Origin: Prochlorococcus marinus str. MIT 9312
GTDB taxonomy: Bacteria > Cyanobacteriota > Cyanobacteriia > PCC-6307 > Cyanobiaceae
Length of the DNA stretch: 64,000 nt
Direction of reading: 5' to 3'
Assembly: GCF_000012645.1 (NCBI RefSeq)
Contig: NC_007577.1
Coordinates: 1,645,205 to 1,709,204 of the forward strand
Shown here piece by piece: positions 46,443 to 55,615 of the stretch (the first letter of the stretch is position 1; the number at the start of each line of letters is the position of its first letter). The notes under the pieces were generated by a model, which had not been told where the DNA came from, did not search any database, and was given only the letters and a program-made list of their open reading frames with translations. Both the position numbers and the translations under genes were made by a program.

Positions 46443-47525
46443 ATGAAAAGCTTAAAAGAAAATTTTCAAAAAGCACACATAGTCATTATTGGATCTGGGA
46501 TTATTGGAAAATTTAACGCCTTAGAATTATCAGAATTAGGTTTCCAGATAACAATAATAGATCCAACTCAACTCCAAAATAGTAGCAATGCAGCTTTAGG
46601 CTTGCTAATGGGTAATATGTATCAAAAAAGAAGAGGTAGAAGTTGGGATCTCAGAAAACAAAGCATTGAATTATGGCCACAATGGATTAAATTCTTGCAA
46701 AAATTTAATTATAAATTAAATATCGAAAAACCATTAATACAACTAACGACTAATGAAGAAAAGTTCAAAAAATTAGAGAAATTTATTTATGAAAATAATG
46801 ATCAAAACTTACGAATTTTAGAAAGAGACTCAATATTAATCAATAATATAAATAAAGCCTTCAAAACAAACAATATAAAAGGGATAATTTCCTTCAAAGA
46901 TGGAAGAATAAATGCTTTGTCTTTACTTCAAACATTAGATAAATGTTTAAAACATAAAAAAGTAAATTATTTACAAAGAGAAATAATAAAAATAAGAAAA
47001 TCAAACAATCAATGGATTTCTACAACAAGGAATAATGAAAACATCAAATCTGACATGCTTATTTTGTGTAATTCACTAAAAGCGATTGATTTAATAGATA
47101 ACCTATCTCACAACATCAAATTAAAACCTGTTTTAGGTCAAGCTATGGAAATTGAGATAAATGATGCAGAAGTTGATTTATTATCGCTGCCAAAACAATT
47201 CAATATTAATGGTAAAAATATAATTCCAAAATCAAAAAATAAGCTAATTATTGGATCAACTGACGAATATAGTACTAAGCCAGACGAAAATACATTCGAA
47301 AAACTCACAAATTTTCTCGATAAAAAACCTAATTGGCTTGTACAAGGAAATATTATAAGAAAATGGTCAGGGATTAGGTCAAGACCTGATGGTGAGCCTT
47401 CACCAATAATTAAAAACTTAGAAGATGGACTAATTATATGTACAGGTTTTTATAAAAATGGAATTTTACTTGCTCCAGCTTGTTCTAAATGGGTTGCTAA
47501 TGAAATTAAAAATTACCTTTCTTAA
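46443..47525 (+). CDS. FAD-dependent D-amino acid/glycine oxidase family protein, ThiO-like
   Basis: A 360-residue DAO-family flavoprotein. The FAD loop is [21 protein letters not shown] near residue 12. [17 protein letters not shown] and [18 protein letters not shown] near the end match the FAD and substrate region of glycine oxidase. In thiamine synthesis ThiO oxidises glycine to dehydroglycine for ThiG, which is encoded at 1.7 kb, so this is the best functional guess. Other amine oxidation is possible. Its stop codon overlaps that of convergent dnaK. Confidence 0.75.
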   Translation: MKSLKENFQKAHIVIIGSGIIGKFNALELSELGFQITIIDPTQLQNSSNAALGLLMGNMYQKRRGRSWDLRKQSIELWPQWIKFLQKFNYKLNIEKPLIQLTTNEEKFKKLEKFIYENNDQNLRILERDSILINNINKAFKTNNIKGIISFKDGRINALSLLQTLDKCLKHKKVNYLQREIIKIRKSNNQWISTTRNNENIKSDMLILCNSLKAIDLIDNLSHNIKLKPVLGQAMEIEINDAEVDLLSLPKQFNINGKNIIPKSKNKLIIGSTDEYSTKPDENTFEKLTNFLDKKPNWLVQGNIIRKWSGIRSRPDGEPSPIIKNLEDGLIICTGFYKNGILLAPACSKWVANEIKNYLS

Positions 47526-49429
47526 TCTTTTGTTTCAGTGAAGTCTGCATCAATTACATCATCTCCATCTTTTTCATTTGAGTCGTTCTGATCAGGACTA
47601 CCTGTTGAGCCAGGGGATGGAGGCTGATTACCGGGTTGCTGATAAACAGATGAGCCAACTGCATAGAGTTCTTGCTGAAGCTCTTCAAGCAATTTTTTCA
47701 TTGATTCATAATCTTCTTTTGATGTTGCCTCTTTTAAAGCATTACTTTTTTCTTCAACTTTAGACTTTGCTGCAGCATCAATTTTATCTCCCAGTTCACT
47801 AAGTTGCTTTTCTGTCTGATAAACAAGTGTTTCAGCTTGATTCTTTAAATCAATTTTTTCTCTTTTATCTTTATCAGCAGATGCATTTGATTCAGCATCT
47901 TTTACCATTTTTTCTACTTCATTATCGGATAAAGTAGAAGCACCAGTTATGGAAATACTTTGTTCTTTACCACTACCCTTATCTTTAGCAGTAACACTCA
48001 GAATACCATTTGCATCAATATCGAATGTAACTTCAATCTGCGGAACGCCTCTTGGTGCTGAAGGTATGCCATCCAATCTAAAAGTTCCTAAACTTTTGTT
48101 ATCAGAAGCCATTTCCCGTTCACCCTGTAATACGTGAATTTCAACATTTGTTTGACCGTCCACAGCAGTTGAATATGTTTCAGATTTCTTAGTAGGCACT
48201 GTAGTATTTCGATTTATCATTTTTGTCATTACTCCCCCTAAAGTCTCTACGCCTAAAGAAAGTGGAGTAACGTCAAGCAACAATATATCTTTAACCTCTC
48301 CTGCTAAAACCCCTCCCTGAATGGCAGCTCCAACAGCTACCACTTCATCAGGATTAACAGTTTGATTTGGTTCTTTACCAATTATTTTTTTAACCAAATC
48401 TAAAACAGCAGGTATTCTTGATGAGCCTCCCACCATTACAACTTCATCAATTTCACTAGTAGAAATTTTTGCATCACTTATAGCTCTCTCAACTGGAGTC
48501 TTGCACCTATCAATTAAAGAAGCGGCTAATTCCTCAAACTTTGCTCGAGTTAAGTTCAAATCCAAATGTTTTGGACCTTCAGGGGTCGCTGTGATAAAAG
48601 GTAAATTTATTTCACTTTGCGTAGCATTAGAAAGCTCGATTTTTGCTTTTTCTGCTGCTTCAGTCAGTCTTTGTAAAGCCTGCTTATCTTGTCTAAGGTC
48701 GATCCCCTCATTTGATTTAAAATTACTAGCTAAATGATCTACGATACATCTATCAAAATCATCACCACCAAGATGGGTATCTCCAGATGTAGATAGGACT
48801 TCAGTGACTCCATCACCAGCTTCAATAACTGAGACATCAAATGTTCCTCCACCTAAATCAAAAACAAGAATTTTTTCATTTTCTTTATCCAAACCATACG
48901 CTAAAGCTGCAGCAGTTGGCTCATTCACAATTCTGAGAACTTCTAAACCAGCAATCTTTCCTGCGTCTTTTGTAGCCTGCCTTTGAGAGTCATTAAAATA
49001 AGCTGGAACTGTAATTACAGCCTGTGTAACTTGTTGGCCAAGGTATTTACCTGCATCATCTGCTAACTTTCTTAAAACTTGAGAACTTACCTCTTCAGGA
49101 GAAAACTGCTTATTTAAAATAGGGCACTTTAATTTGACACTAGAGCCAGATTTTTCAACAGAATAACTAACTTCTTTAGATTCTTCATTAACTTCATCAA
49201 CTCTTCGACCTACAAAACGCTTTGCAGAATAAAAAGTATTTTCAGGATTCATTACAGCTTGTCTTTTTGCGATTTGTCCAACAAGCTGATCTTGATTTTT
49301 TGTATATGCAACAACTGATGGAGTAGTTCTGAAACCCTCAGCATTTGCTATTACAGTGGGTTTACCACCTTCCATTACAGCGACACAACTATTAGTTGTT
49401 CCTAAATCGATTCCTACAACCTTACCCAT
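47522..49429 (-). CDS. dnaK: Chaperone protein DnaK (Hsp70)
   Basis: A 635-residue Hsp70 with the ATPase domain starting [21 protein letters not shown], phosphate loops [11 protein letters not shown] and [13 protein letters not shown], and a substrate domain with [19 protein letters not shown]. The C-terminal tail is disordered and acidic and ends in [13 protein letters not shown] rejected ten extra upstream codons, because the family starts at MGKVVGID. Cyanobacteria carry several dnaK genes; this length and tail suggest the main DnaK2 type. No CIRCE element is visible upstream. Confidence 0.96.
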   Translation of the reverse strand: MGKVVGIDLGTTNSCVAVMEGGKPTVIANAEGFRTTPSVVAYTKNQDQLVGQIAKRQAVMNPENTFYSAKRFVGRRVDEVNEESKEVSYSVEKSGSSVKLKCPILNKQFSPEEVSSQVLRKLADDAGKYLGQQVTQAVITVPAYFNDSQRQATKDAGKIAGLEVLRIVNEPTAAALAYGLDKENEKILVFDLGGGTFDVSVIEAGDGVTEVLSTSGDTHLGGDDFDRCIVDHLASNFKSNEGIDLRQDKQALQRLTEAAEKAKIELSNATQSEINLPFITATPEGPKHLDLNLTRAKFEELAASLIDRCKTPVERAISDAKISTSEIDEVVMVGGSSRIPAVLDLVKKIIGKEPNQTVNPDEVVAVGAAIQGGVLAGEVKDILLLDVTPLSLGVETLGGVMTKMINRNTTVPTKKSETYSTAVDGQTNVEIHVLQGEREMASDNKSLGTFRLDGIPSAPRGVPQIEVTFDIDANGILSVTAKDKGSGKEQSISITGASTLSDNEVEKMVKDAESNASADKDKREKIDLKNQAETLVYQTEKQLSELGDKIDAAAKSKVEEKSNALKEATSKEDYESMKKLLEELQQELYAVGSSVYQQPGNQPPSPGSTGSPDQNDSNEKDGDDVIDADFTETKD

Positions 49430-49464
49430 GGGTAAATTCTTATATTTGATATTCTCCATAATCG

Positions 49465-49510
49465 GTCATTGGCGTCATTATTGTTACTCAAAGACGGGGT
49501 GTGGTTCCCG
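49465..49510. promoter_or_regulatory. Repeats and GC-rich inverted repeat between dnaK and aroE
   Basis: The divergent 117-base gap holds two GTCATT copies at 49465 and 49474 (nine-base period) and a CGGG/CCCG inverted repeat at 49495-49498 and 49507-49510 with an eight-base spacer. The local GC content is striking for this genome. A protein-binding role is a guess. Confidence 0.3.
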
Positions 49511-49546
49511 AACAGATCGTTATTTTTTAAGAAAAAATTTCTAAAC

Positions 49547-50407
49547 ATGATTTCAAGTAAGACCTCTTTTATTGCATTAATCGGCAATCCAGTAAGCCAT
49601 TCTTTGTCGCCAATCATGCAAAATGCTGCCCTTCAGTATTTAGGCTTAGATTTAATTTATATTGCTATGCCTTGTAAAGATGAAGATCTAGAACTAGTTA
49701 TGAATTCTTTGAAAAAAATTAATTGCAAAGGTTTAAATATTACAATTCCCCATAAAGAAAAAGTATTTGACCTTTGTAGTGAAATTTCTCCTATTGCTAA
49801 TAAACTGAAAGCAATTAATACCTTAAAATTAAACTCTGCAAAAGAATGGAGCGCAACTAATACAGATGTTGAGGGATTTATTTATCCATTAAAAACATTA
49901 AATTTAACAAAGAAACAATCGATCGTTCTTGGCTCGGGTGGTGCAGCAAGATCTGTTATTCAAGGATTAATAAATTTAAATTTTTCTACAATTTCAGTAG
50001 TATCACGTAACAAGTCATCACTAGATGAATTAATAAAAAATTTTGAAAATCAAATTACAATTGAGGGTTTGTTAAATAATGATAATAGGACTGAAACTTT
50101 AATTGAAGAGGCAGATTTAATTGTAAATACAACACCTGTAGGAATGAAAACAACTAAACATGAGATGAATGTATTGCCATATGGGGACGTATTTTGGAGA
50201 TCTCTTAACTCGAAAACAATTGTTTACGATTTAATCTACAATCCTGCTCCAACTCCTCTATTGAAATTTAGTGCCAAAAAAGGATGCATAACTATCGATG
50301 GTCTCAAAATGCTTGTTGCTCAAGGAGCGAAATCATTATCATTTTGGACAAATGGTTTAGAAGTACCTTTTCATATTATGAATGACGCATTAAAAAATTA
50401 TCTTTAA
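49547..50407 (+). CDS. aroE: Shikimate dehydrogenase
   Basis: A 286-residue NADPH enzyme reducing 3-dehydroshikimate to shikimate. The substrate domain has IALIGNPVSHSLSPIMQNAAL and the catalytic lysine in NITIPHKEKVFDL. The cofactor loop is VLGSGGAARSVIQGL, and VYDLIYNPAPTPLL and DGLKMLVAQGAKSL are also conserved. I chose the ATG at 49547, because the longer frame adds 26 residues not seen in the family. With DAHP synthase at 40.4 kb it represents the shikimate pathway in this window. Confidence 0.95.
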   Translation: MISSKTSFIALIGNPVSHSLSPIMQNAALQYLGLDLIYIAMPCKDEDLELVMNSLKKINCKGLNITIPHKEKVFDLCSEISPIANKLKAINTLKLNSAKEWSATNTDVEGFIYPLKTLNLTKKQSIVLGSGGAARSVIQGLINLNFSTISVVSRNKSSLDELIKNFENQITIEGLLNNDNRTETLIEEADLIVNTTPVGMKTTKHEMNVLPYGDVFWRSLNSKTIVYDLIYNPAPTPLLKFSAKKGCITIDGLKMLVAQGAKSLSFWTNGLEVPFHIMNDALKNYL

Positions 50408-50464
50408 AAAAAATGATGCTAATTATTAAGAAACTGCACATCATAATGTATCGTAAATAATGAA

Positions 50465-50506
50465 CAGACGCTCATCACATCAATCATGAGCCTAAGACCT
50501 TGTCTG
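50465..50506 (+). promoter_or_regulatory. Two-stem RNA structure candidate in the rpsF leader
   Basis: CAGAC (50465-50469) pairs perfectly with GTCTG (50502-50506). The immediately adjacent GCTCAT (50470-50475) pairs perfectly with ATGAGC (50486-50491). The result is two stacked stems with a ten-base apical loop and a ten-base bulge on the 3' side only, five bases before the rpsF ATG. The topology resembles leader motifs bound by ribosomal S6:S18, though I see no CCG trinucleotide in the bulge. It could control rpsF translation. Confidence 0.45.
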
Positions 50507-50511
50507 AAACT

Positions 50512-50970
50512 ATGACCAATCAATCTTACTATGAAACCATGTACATCCTCCGCCCAGATATCGCGGAAGATGAAGTAACCAATCATATTGATAAATACAA
50601 TAAGCTTTTAGAAGAATTTGGCGGAACCATCCTTGATAGTCAAATGCGAGGTAAGCGAAGATTAGCTTATCAAATTGCCAAACATAGAGAAGGTATTTAC
50701 GTCCAACTAAGTCATCAAGGTGATGGGCAACATATTTTCAAAATTGAAAAAGCAATGAGAATTAGTGAAGATGTTATTAGATATATGACCGTTAAACAAG
50801 AAGGGCCTTTACCTACTCCAAAACCTTCAAATAAGAGTTCAACTCAATCAGAAAATAAAGATAATCCAGAAACTAAAGTTGAATCTAAAGAAGAGCAATC
50901 AGTAACAAACTCTGATACTTCAACAACAAAAAAAGACGATAATGAAATTAAAGAAAATACAGAATCTTAG
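50512..50970 (+). CDS. rpsF: 30S ribosomal protein S6
   Basis: A 152-residue small-subunit protein that pairs with S18 on 16S rRNA. The core [17 protein letters not shown] through [21 protein letters not shown] and IRYMTVK is the normal S6 fold of about 100 residues. It is followed by a long hydrophilic, Ser/Lys/Glu-rich tail (about 105-152, ending NEIKENTES) that is probably disordered. I chose the ATG at 50512 over a TTG four codons upstream. argG converges six bases after the stop. Confidence 0.95.
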   Translation: MTNQSYYETMYILRPDIAEDEVTNHIDKYNKLLEEFGGTILDSQMRGKRRLAYQIAKHREGIYVQLSHQGDGQHIFKIEKAMRISEDVIRYMTVKQEGPLPTPKPSNKSSTQSENKDNPETKVESKEEQSVTNSDTSTTKKDDNEIKENTES

Positions 50971-50976
50971 ATATTG

Positions 50977-52191
50977 TTAATCAATTTTTTTTGAATTTAA
51001 CTCTGCCCATATTTTATTAGACATACCCCACATATAAATAAAACCCTCCGCTAAGGAATGTTTAAAAACATCGTCTTGACTATAAGTTGCCAAATCCTCT
51101 CTATAAAGTGAATTATTTTCTGAGATTCTTCCAATTACTATTGCATTCCCCTTATGAAGTCTAATCTTTACTCGTCCATTAACTGAAGTTTGAGTCGATG
51201 CAATAAAAGCATCTAAACTCTCCTTGAGAGGACCAAACCAAAAACCTTGATAAACTAATTGACCCCATTTTTTTTCGACGACTCCTTTAAAATCAATAAC
51301 ATCTGGATTTAATGTAATACTTTCCAATTCCTTGTGAGCTTTTATTAATAGTAAGAGACCAGGCGTTTCATAAATCTCTCTACTTTTAATTCCTACCACT
51401 CGATCTTCCATCATATCTATTCTTCCAAAACCATATTCACCTGCAAGAACATTAGCTTTTTGGATAATCTCCACTGGATTTAAAAATTCATTGTTGATTC
51501 CAACTGGGAAGCCATTTTTAAAAATAATTTCTATATCTAACGGAGACTCAGGTGAATTATTAATTGATGATGTCATTGCAAAAATATCTTCAGGTGCCTC
51601 TTGCATGGGATCTTCTAATATACCGGCTTCAATACTCCTACCAAGTAAGTTAACGTCTATTGAATATGGTGATTTTTTAGATACTGGTGCAGGAATACCA
51701 AATTTTTCTCCATACAATATTGCCTCTTCCCTACTCATATTCCACTCCCTTGCGGGAGTAATTATTTTCAAATCAGGGCCTAAAGCATTAATTGCTAAAT
51801 CAAATCGAACTTGATCATTCCCTTTACCAGTACATCCATGAGCTACTGCATCGGCATTAATCTCTCGAGCAATATTTACCAGGTTTTCAGCAATTAAAGG
51901 CCTAGCAAGAGCTGTAGATAAAGGATATTTATCTAGATAGAGTGCATTTGCTCTAATAGCAGGAAAAGCATATCTCTCAACAAAACTACTAACTAAATTA
52001 CCAATTATTGATTTAGATGCACCTGAATTTAAGGCTTTTTTCCTAATAAGTTCCAAATCCTCGCCTTGTCCAAGATCTGCCACAAAAGTAACCACTTCTG
52101 AAATGCCATATTCATTCTTTAAATATGGAATACAAACGCTCGTATCAACTCCACCGGAATAGGCTAGTACAACTTTGTTTACCTGCTGCAT
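50977..52191 (-). CDS. argG: Argininosuccinate synthase
   Basis: A 404-residue enzyme joining citrulline and aspartate with ATP in arginine synthesis. The PP-loop-like ATP site is [14 protein letters not shown] at the start. The family segments [16 protein letters not shown], the [16 protein letters not shown] region and [17 protein letters not shown] are all present. Length is normal. The start is the ATG at 52191. The next gene downstream, rpsF, is convergent. Confidence 0.96.
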   Translation of the reverse strand: MQQVNKVVLAYSGGVDTSVCIPYLKNEYGISEVVTFVADLGQGEDLELIRKKALNSGASKSIIGNLVSSFVERYAFPAIRANALYLDKYPLSTALARPLIAENLVNIAREINADAVAHGCTGKGNDQVRFDLAINALGPDLKIITPAREWNMSREEAILYGEKFGIPAPVSKKSPYSIDVNLLGRSIEAGILEDPMQEAPEDIFAMTSSINNSPESPLDIEIIFKNGFPVGINNEFLNPVEIIQKANVLAGEYGFGRIDMMEDRVVGIKSREIYETPGLLLLIKAHKELESITLNPDVIDFKGVVEKKWGQLVYQGFWFGPLKESLDAFIASTQTSVNGRVKIRLHKGNAIVIGRISENNSLYREDLATYSQDDVFKHSLAEGFIYMWGMSNKIWAELNSKKID

Positions 52192-52227
52192 TTAAATTTG
52201 CTCCATAAATTTAAATTTTTGACGTAA

Positions 52228-52422
52228 TTAAGAATTTGATAACTTATTAAAAACTAATATTATTGTAACTAAAAGAGCTGGACCAAAAACTAGTACTAAG
52301 AGAAGAAAGTTATTAATTAATAAAACATTGGGATTTAAGTATCCAATAAGTTTAAATAATCCAGACAATAACAATGAAATTGGCCAAATAAAAAAGTATT
52401 TTAAATTTCCTTTATCAAACAA
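52228..52422 (-). CDS. Small two-helix membrane protein, unknown
   Basis: A 64-residue frame with two hydrophobic segments (about 9-26, YFFIWPISLLLSGLFKLI, and 36-58, INNFLLLVLVFGPALLVTII) and a short polar end. There is no recognised family. The only standard start after the upstream in-frame stop is TTG, which lowers certainty. The clean two-helix layout and position between argG and the DUF3134 gene favour a real small membrane protein, perhaps co-transcribed with argG 36 bases downstream. Confidence 0.5.
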   Translation of the reverse strand: MFDKGNLKYFFIWPISLLLSGLFKLIGYLNPNVLLINNFLLLVLVFGPALLVTIILVFNKLSNS

Positions 52423-52475
52423 AGTTTTTCGAGTCCATCATTATGTATTATCTTATATATAGAACCTCTCCTTTC

Positions 52476-52754
52476 ATGGATTCAAATAAACTAAAAATTA
52501 GATTAGAAGATATTTCTGAAGTTAATCCCGCTTTAACTTGCTACCACAGAGATGATCCAGCTCCTGTTTTACCATTAAGAGATGAACCAGATCTACTATC
52601 TTGGCTTGAAAATACAGGAAGGCTTGTTGCTGAAAAAGAGGGAGATTCACAAGAGATTAGTACAATAGAAGAAGAAGAGCTATCAGCACTTATGGGAGAA
52701 AAAGAAGATTATAAAACTGAAGAAGACTCTTCAGAAGATGATTGGGAAGATTAA
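52476..52754 (+). CDS. DUF3134 family protein
   Basis: A 92-residue conserved cyanobacterial protein of unknown function. The hallmark is NPALTCYHRDDPAPVLPLRD followed by EPDLLSWLE. The C-terminal third is strongly acidic (EEEELSALMGEKEDYKTEED, then SSEDDWED). There is no membrane segment. I chose the ATG at 52476 (MDSNK) because eleven extra upstream codons are not part of the family. Its last 17 bases overlap the mraY start in another frame, so mraY translation may be coupled to it. Confidence 0.8.
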   Translation: MDSNKLKIRLEDISEVNPALTCYHRDDPAPVLPLRDEPDLLSWLENTGRLVAEKEGDSQEISTIEEEELSALMGEKEDYKTEEDSSEDDWED

Positions 52755-53814
52755 AAAGTTTAACTTTAAATCATTATTAATATTAAATACTTTTGCTTTA
52801 ATAGCTACTTCCTATTTGTTTAATAATTTTATTTTTATAGGAGTTTACACATTATTTTTTTTTATTTCTTTATTCACAACAAAGAATGGTATAAAAATAA
52901 TCAAAAAATTAAATTTACTTCAAAATATTAGAACTGAAGGTCCTGCTAATCACTTGAAGAAAAGTGATACACCAACAATGGGTGGGGTTTTTATGGTAAT
53001 ACCTTTTTTAATTTTTCTTTTGATAATAAATATAAATTTAGGTTCTCTAAAATTATTCCTTTTATTACTTACTATTTTTGGTTTCTTTATTACAGGTTTT
53101 GTAGATGATTTTTTAAGCATTAAAAAAGAGCAGAATACAGGATTAAAAACAAAAGAAAAATTTTTCTTACAAAGTATCATTGCAATAATTTTTATATTTT
53201 TAGCCTATGAAAAAGATTTAATAAATCCATTAATTACAGTATCTGACTCCTGGCAAATAAATATGAACATTTTCACATTGCCAATTTCTTTTTTAGTATT
53301 AGTTGGCATAAGTAATTCAGTAAATTTGACTGATGGACTAGATGGATTAGCCGCTGGATGTAGTGGGATTGTCTTTTATGGCTTGGGAACAGAAATATTA
53401 ATGAAAGAACAGCAAGAGCTAATTATTTTTAGTATTTTATGTTATTCAATGTCTGGGATATGTTTAGGATTTCTAAAATACAATAGTTATCCTGCAAAAA
53501 TATTTATGGGTGATACAGGTTCTTTAAGTATTGGTGCAATTCTCGGTTCTATAGCGTTATTAACCAATAGTGTTTTTACCTTATCTATTTTCTCAGGAAT
53601 CTTCATTATTGAATCTTTATCAGTAATGATTCAAGTAGGGGTTTTTAAAATTACAAAAAAATTATTTCACAATGGGAAACGCATATTTTTAATGGCACCA
53701 CTGCACCACCATTTTGAACTTAAAGGAGTTAAGGAACAAAAAATAGTGGAAAATTTTTGGAAAATCAACATTTTGCTTGTGATTTTAGGTATAGTTTTAA
53801 AAATCAATCTTTAA
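52738..53814 (+). CDS. mraY: Phospho-N-acetylmuramoyl-pentapeptide transferase
   Basis: A 358-residue membrane enzyme that makes lipid I from UDP-MurNAc-pentapeptide and undecaprenyl phosphate in peptidoglycan synthesis. About ten hydrophobic segments are seen. Catalytic motifs are present: SDTPTMGGVF, GFVDDFLSIKK (aspartate pair), NLTDGLDGLAAG, MGDTGSLSIGAI and the loop APLHHHFELKG. Length is normal. It overlaps the DUF3134 gene by 17 bases. It is outside any dcw cluster. Confidence 0.96.
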   Translation: MIGKIKKFNFKSLLILNTFALIATSYLFNNFIFIGVYTLFFFISLFTTKNGIKIIKKLNLLQNIRTEGPANHLKKSDTPTMGGVFMVIPFLIFLLIININLGSLKLFLLLLTIFGFFITGFVDDFLSIKKEQNTGLKTKEKFFLQSIIAIIFIFLAYEKDLINPLITVSDSWQINMNIFTLPISFLVLVGISNSVNLTDGLDGLAAGCSGIVFYGLGTEILMKEQQELIIFSILCYSMSGICLGFLKYNSYPAKIFMGDTGSLSIGAILGSIALLTNSVFTLSIFSGIFIIESLSVMIQVGVFKITKKLFHNGKRIFLMAPLHHHFELKGVKEQKIVENFWKINILLVILGIVLKINL

Positions 53815-53824
53815 AAAATTTGTT

Positions 53825-54070
53825 ATGAGTTTTTTTACATGGAAAGATAATGGATTAACGAGTGACTGCTCGAGTCTTGATGCAATGGCATCAAGATTTG
53901 AAGAAACTGCTAACTTAATGAAAACACTATCTAAAAAAGGCTTCAAACTAAAGAAAAAGCATAACAATCAACTAATTCTTCACCCTGATCCTAAAGTATT
54001 TGATCAATGGGGTTTTATAAGTGAAGAACTTCCTTTTAAACAACTCTGTTTAATATCGGATGAAGAATAA
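53825..54070 (+). CDS. Small conserved protein of unknown function
   Basis: An 81-residue hydrophilic protein: a short aromatic start (SFFTWKDNGLTSDCSSLDAM), a helical middle (ASRFEETANLMKTLSKKGFKL), then LILHPDPKVFDQWGFISEE. There is no signal or membrane segment. It looks like a conserved picocyanobacterial protein but I recognise no family. It starts ten bases after mraY. Its last 67 bases overlap the convergent sps gene, which is a large overlap for this window. Confidence 0.65.
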   Translation: MSFFTWKDNGLTSDCSSLDAMASRFEETANLMKTLSKKGFKLKKKHNNQLILHPDPKVFDQWGFISEELPFKQLCLISDEE

Positions 54071-55413
54071 CTATTTGAACTTGCAAACTCGTCTGTAAGT
54101 ATTGATAAATAATTGCGTACATGATTGTTCCAACTGTAATGCCTATTAACACCCTCAATTCCATTTCTGCTCCATAATTTCCACTGTTCATTATTAGAAA
54201 TTCCTTTTTCAAGAATAACTTTCAACTTATTAATATCAGTAACATCTACTAGAAGTCCATTTTCACATTTTGAGTGAATTTCTTTTGGTCCTCCATCATT
54301 TGTTGATATTATTGGCAATCCACAAGAAGAAGCTTCAAGAAGTGTTAAACCAAAAGGCTCTGTTAAAGCTGGATTTACAAATAACCCCCCTTTACTAGCA
54401 GCCCACCTATACAAAGAAGGTATCTGACTTGGAAGATGTTTTTTTGGATAAGCTACCTTTCCATACAAATTATATTTATCAATTGTTTCGAAAATGTTAT
54501 GGAATACATCTTTTTGTTGAGGGTCAAGTTTTGAAGTACTATCTCGACAACCCAAAATCAAAATTAAATTGGTTTTTCTTTTTAATTTTTCAGATCTTCC
54601 GTATGCCTCAATCAAAGAGGGGATATTTTTTCTTCGTACAGCTCTTGAAATAGTCAATAATGGAGGTTTTGTAGAATCCTTTAAAAAAGGTTGCATCATA
54701 TTGTCAATTTCAGCTGTCTCTGTTGTCGAGTGAATATGGTGAAATTTTTTATGATCAACTCCTGGCGGAATTACTTTAGCTTTGTGAGTTGAAAAAGAAG
54801 AATATTGGGAATATTGATAAACTGACTCTTGTTTAGTGCTTGTTACAACAATATCTGCGGAATTTAACGCTTTTTCTTCTGCCTCAATTCTTTTACTGAT
54901 GGAATAAAGCTTTTCTATTTTATTAGTTGTTAAGCCAGCATCAAGCAATTTCCTCTTTTTTTCTCTTCCTAAAGAATGACCAGTAAAAATAAGTGGAACT
55001 TTTAAGGATTTACTTAATTTAACGCCTACATATCCAGCATCTGCATAATGTGCATGTATAAAATTAGGCTTTTTATTTTTTTTATAGTAAGAAATAAGGC
55101 TTTCAGTTAAATGATCTAAATAAGGCCAAAGCAATTCCTTTCTTAAATATTTATTAGGTCCAAATTTAAATCTTAAAATTCTAACTCCAGGCTCTACAAA
55201 TTCTTCTTCTTGCGAATATTGATCGTCAACTTTAGAGTCTTTTATTAAACGAGTGACTAAATCTACTTGGTCAACATCAGAAGTATTAGCCAAACTTTTA
55301 ACTAACTCTAAAACGTATTGTGTTTGACCTCCTGTATCTGCATCTCTCCCTAATTCAAGATTTTTAGAGCGTATAAGACCATGTAAATGTAAATATAAAA
55401 ATTTAAACCTCAT
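54004..55413 (-). CDS. sps: Sucrose-phosphate synthase, glycosyltransferase domain only
   Basis: A 469-residue GT4 enzyme making sucrose-6-phosphate from a nucleotide-glucose and fructose-6-phosphate. The N-terminus YLHLHGLIRSKNLELGRDADTGGQTQYV, the FIHAHYADAGYVG segment and the donor site around NPALTEPFGLTLLEASSCGLP (EX7E) are typical of SPS. The C-terminal phosphatase-like domain found fused in many SPS proteins is absent, so a separate phosphatase is needed. Sucrose is a compatible solute in picocyanobacteria. The last 22 or so residues are encoded opposite another gene. Confidence 0.88.
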   Translation of the reverse strand: MRFKFLYLHLHGLIRSKNLELGRDADTGGQTQYVLELVKSLANTSDVDQVDLVTRLIKDSKVDDQYSQEEEFVEPGVRILRFKFGPNKYLRKELLWPYLDHLTESLISYYKKNKKPNFIHAHYADAGYVGVKLSKSLKVPLIFTGHSLGREKKRKLLDAGLTTNKIEKLYSISKRIEAEEKALNSADIVVTSTKQESVYQYSQYSSFSTHKAKVIPPGVDHKKFHHIHSTTETAEIDNMMQPFLKDSTKPPLLTISRAVRRKNIPSLIEAYGRSEKLKRKTNLILILGCRDSTSKLDPQQKDVFHNIFETIDKYNLYGKVAYPKKHLPSQIPSLYRWAASKGGLFVNPALTEPFGLTLLEASSCGLPIISTNDGGPKEIHSKCENGLLVDVTDINKLKVILEKGISNNEQWKLWSRNGIEGVNRHYSWNNHVRNYLSILTDEFASSNSYSSSDIKQSCLKGSSSLIKPH

Positions 55414-55542
55414 TCAGCAAATCCTCAGATAAATCGCTTTTAATACAAATAAGCTGAATTTCCAAAGGAAATATTAAGAAAGCATTATGATTTTAATTTT
55501 TTTTTAATCCAAAAGTTTATGAAAAAGCAGTTATAGAAAGAT

Positions 55543-55548
55543 ATTATA
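55543..55548 (-). promoter_or_regulatory. Candidate -10 element for sps
   Basis: TATAAT reads on the minus strand about 130 bases before the sps start, preceded by G-rich GAGG. No -35 match is seen at the usual distance. If used, the leader would be about 120 nt. It lies in the 202-base gap between uvrA and sps, which holds no gene I can see. Confidence 0.35.
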
Positions 55549-55615
55549 CCTCGTTAAAAAAGAATTTTATTTTACTCAAATAATTAAAAATACAAAGAAA
55601 TACAACAAAGGTTTT

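Noticed and set aside
48501..48737. 78-codon plus-strand frame inside dnaK
   Set aside because: Antisense shadow of a strongly conserved gene; the same applies to other opposite-strand frames in valS, uvrA, aspS and acnB.
49430..49546. CIRCE heat-shock operator for dnaK
   Set aside because: No TTAGCACTC/GAGTGCTAA inverted repeat is present.
53950..54070. Treating the 81-residue gene as a spurious frame because it overlaps sps
   Set aside because: Its residue mix is protein-like and two thirds of it lies outside sps in an otherwise empty gap, so I kept it with reduced confidence.
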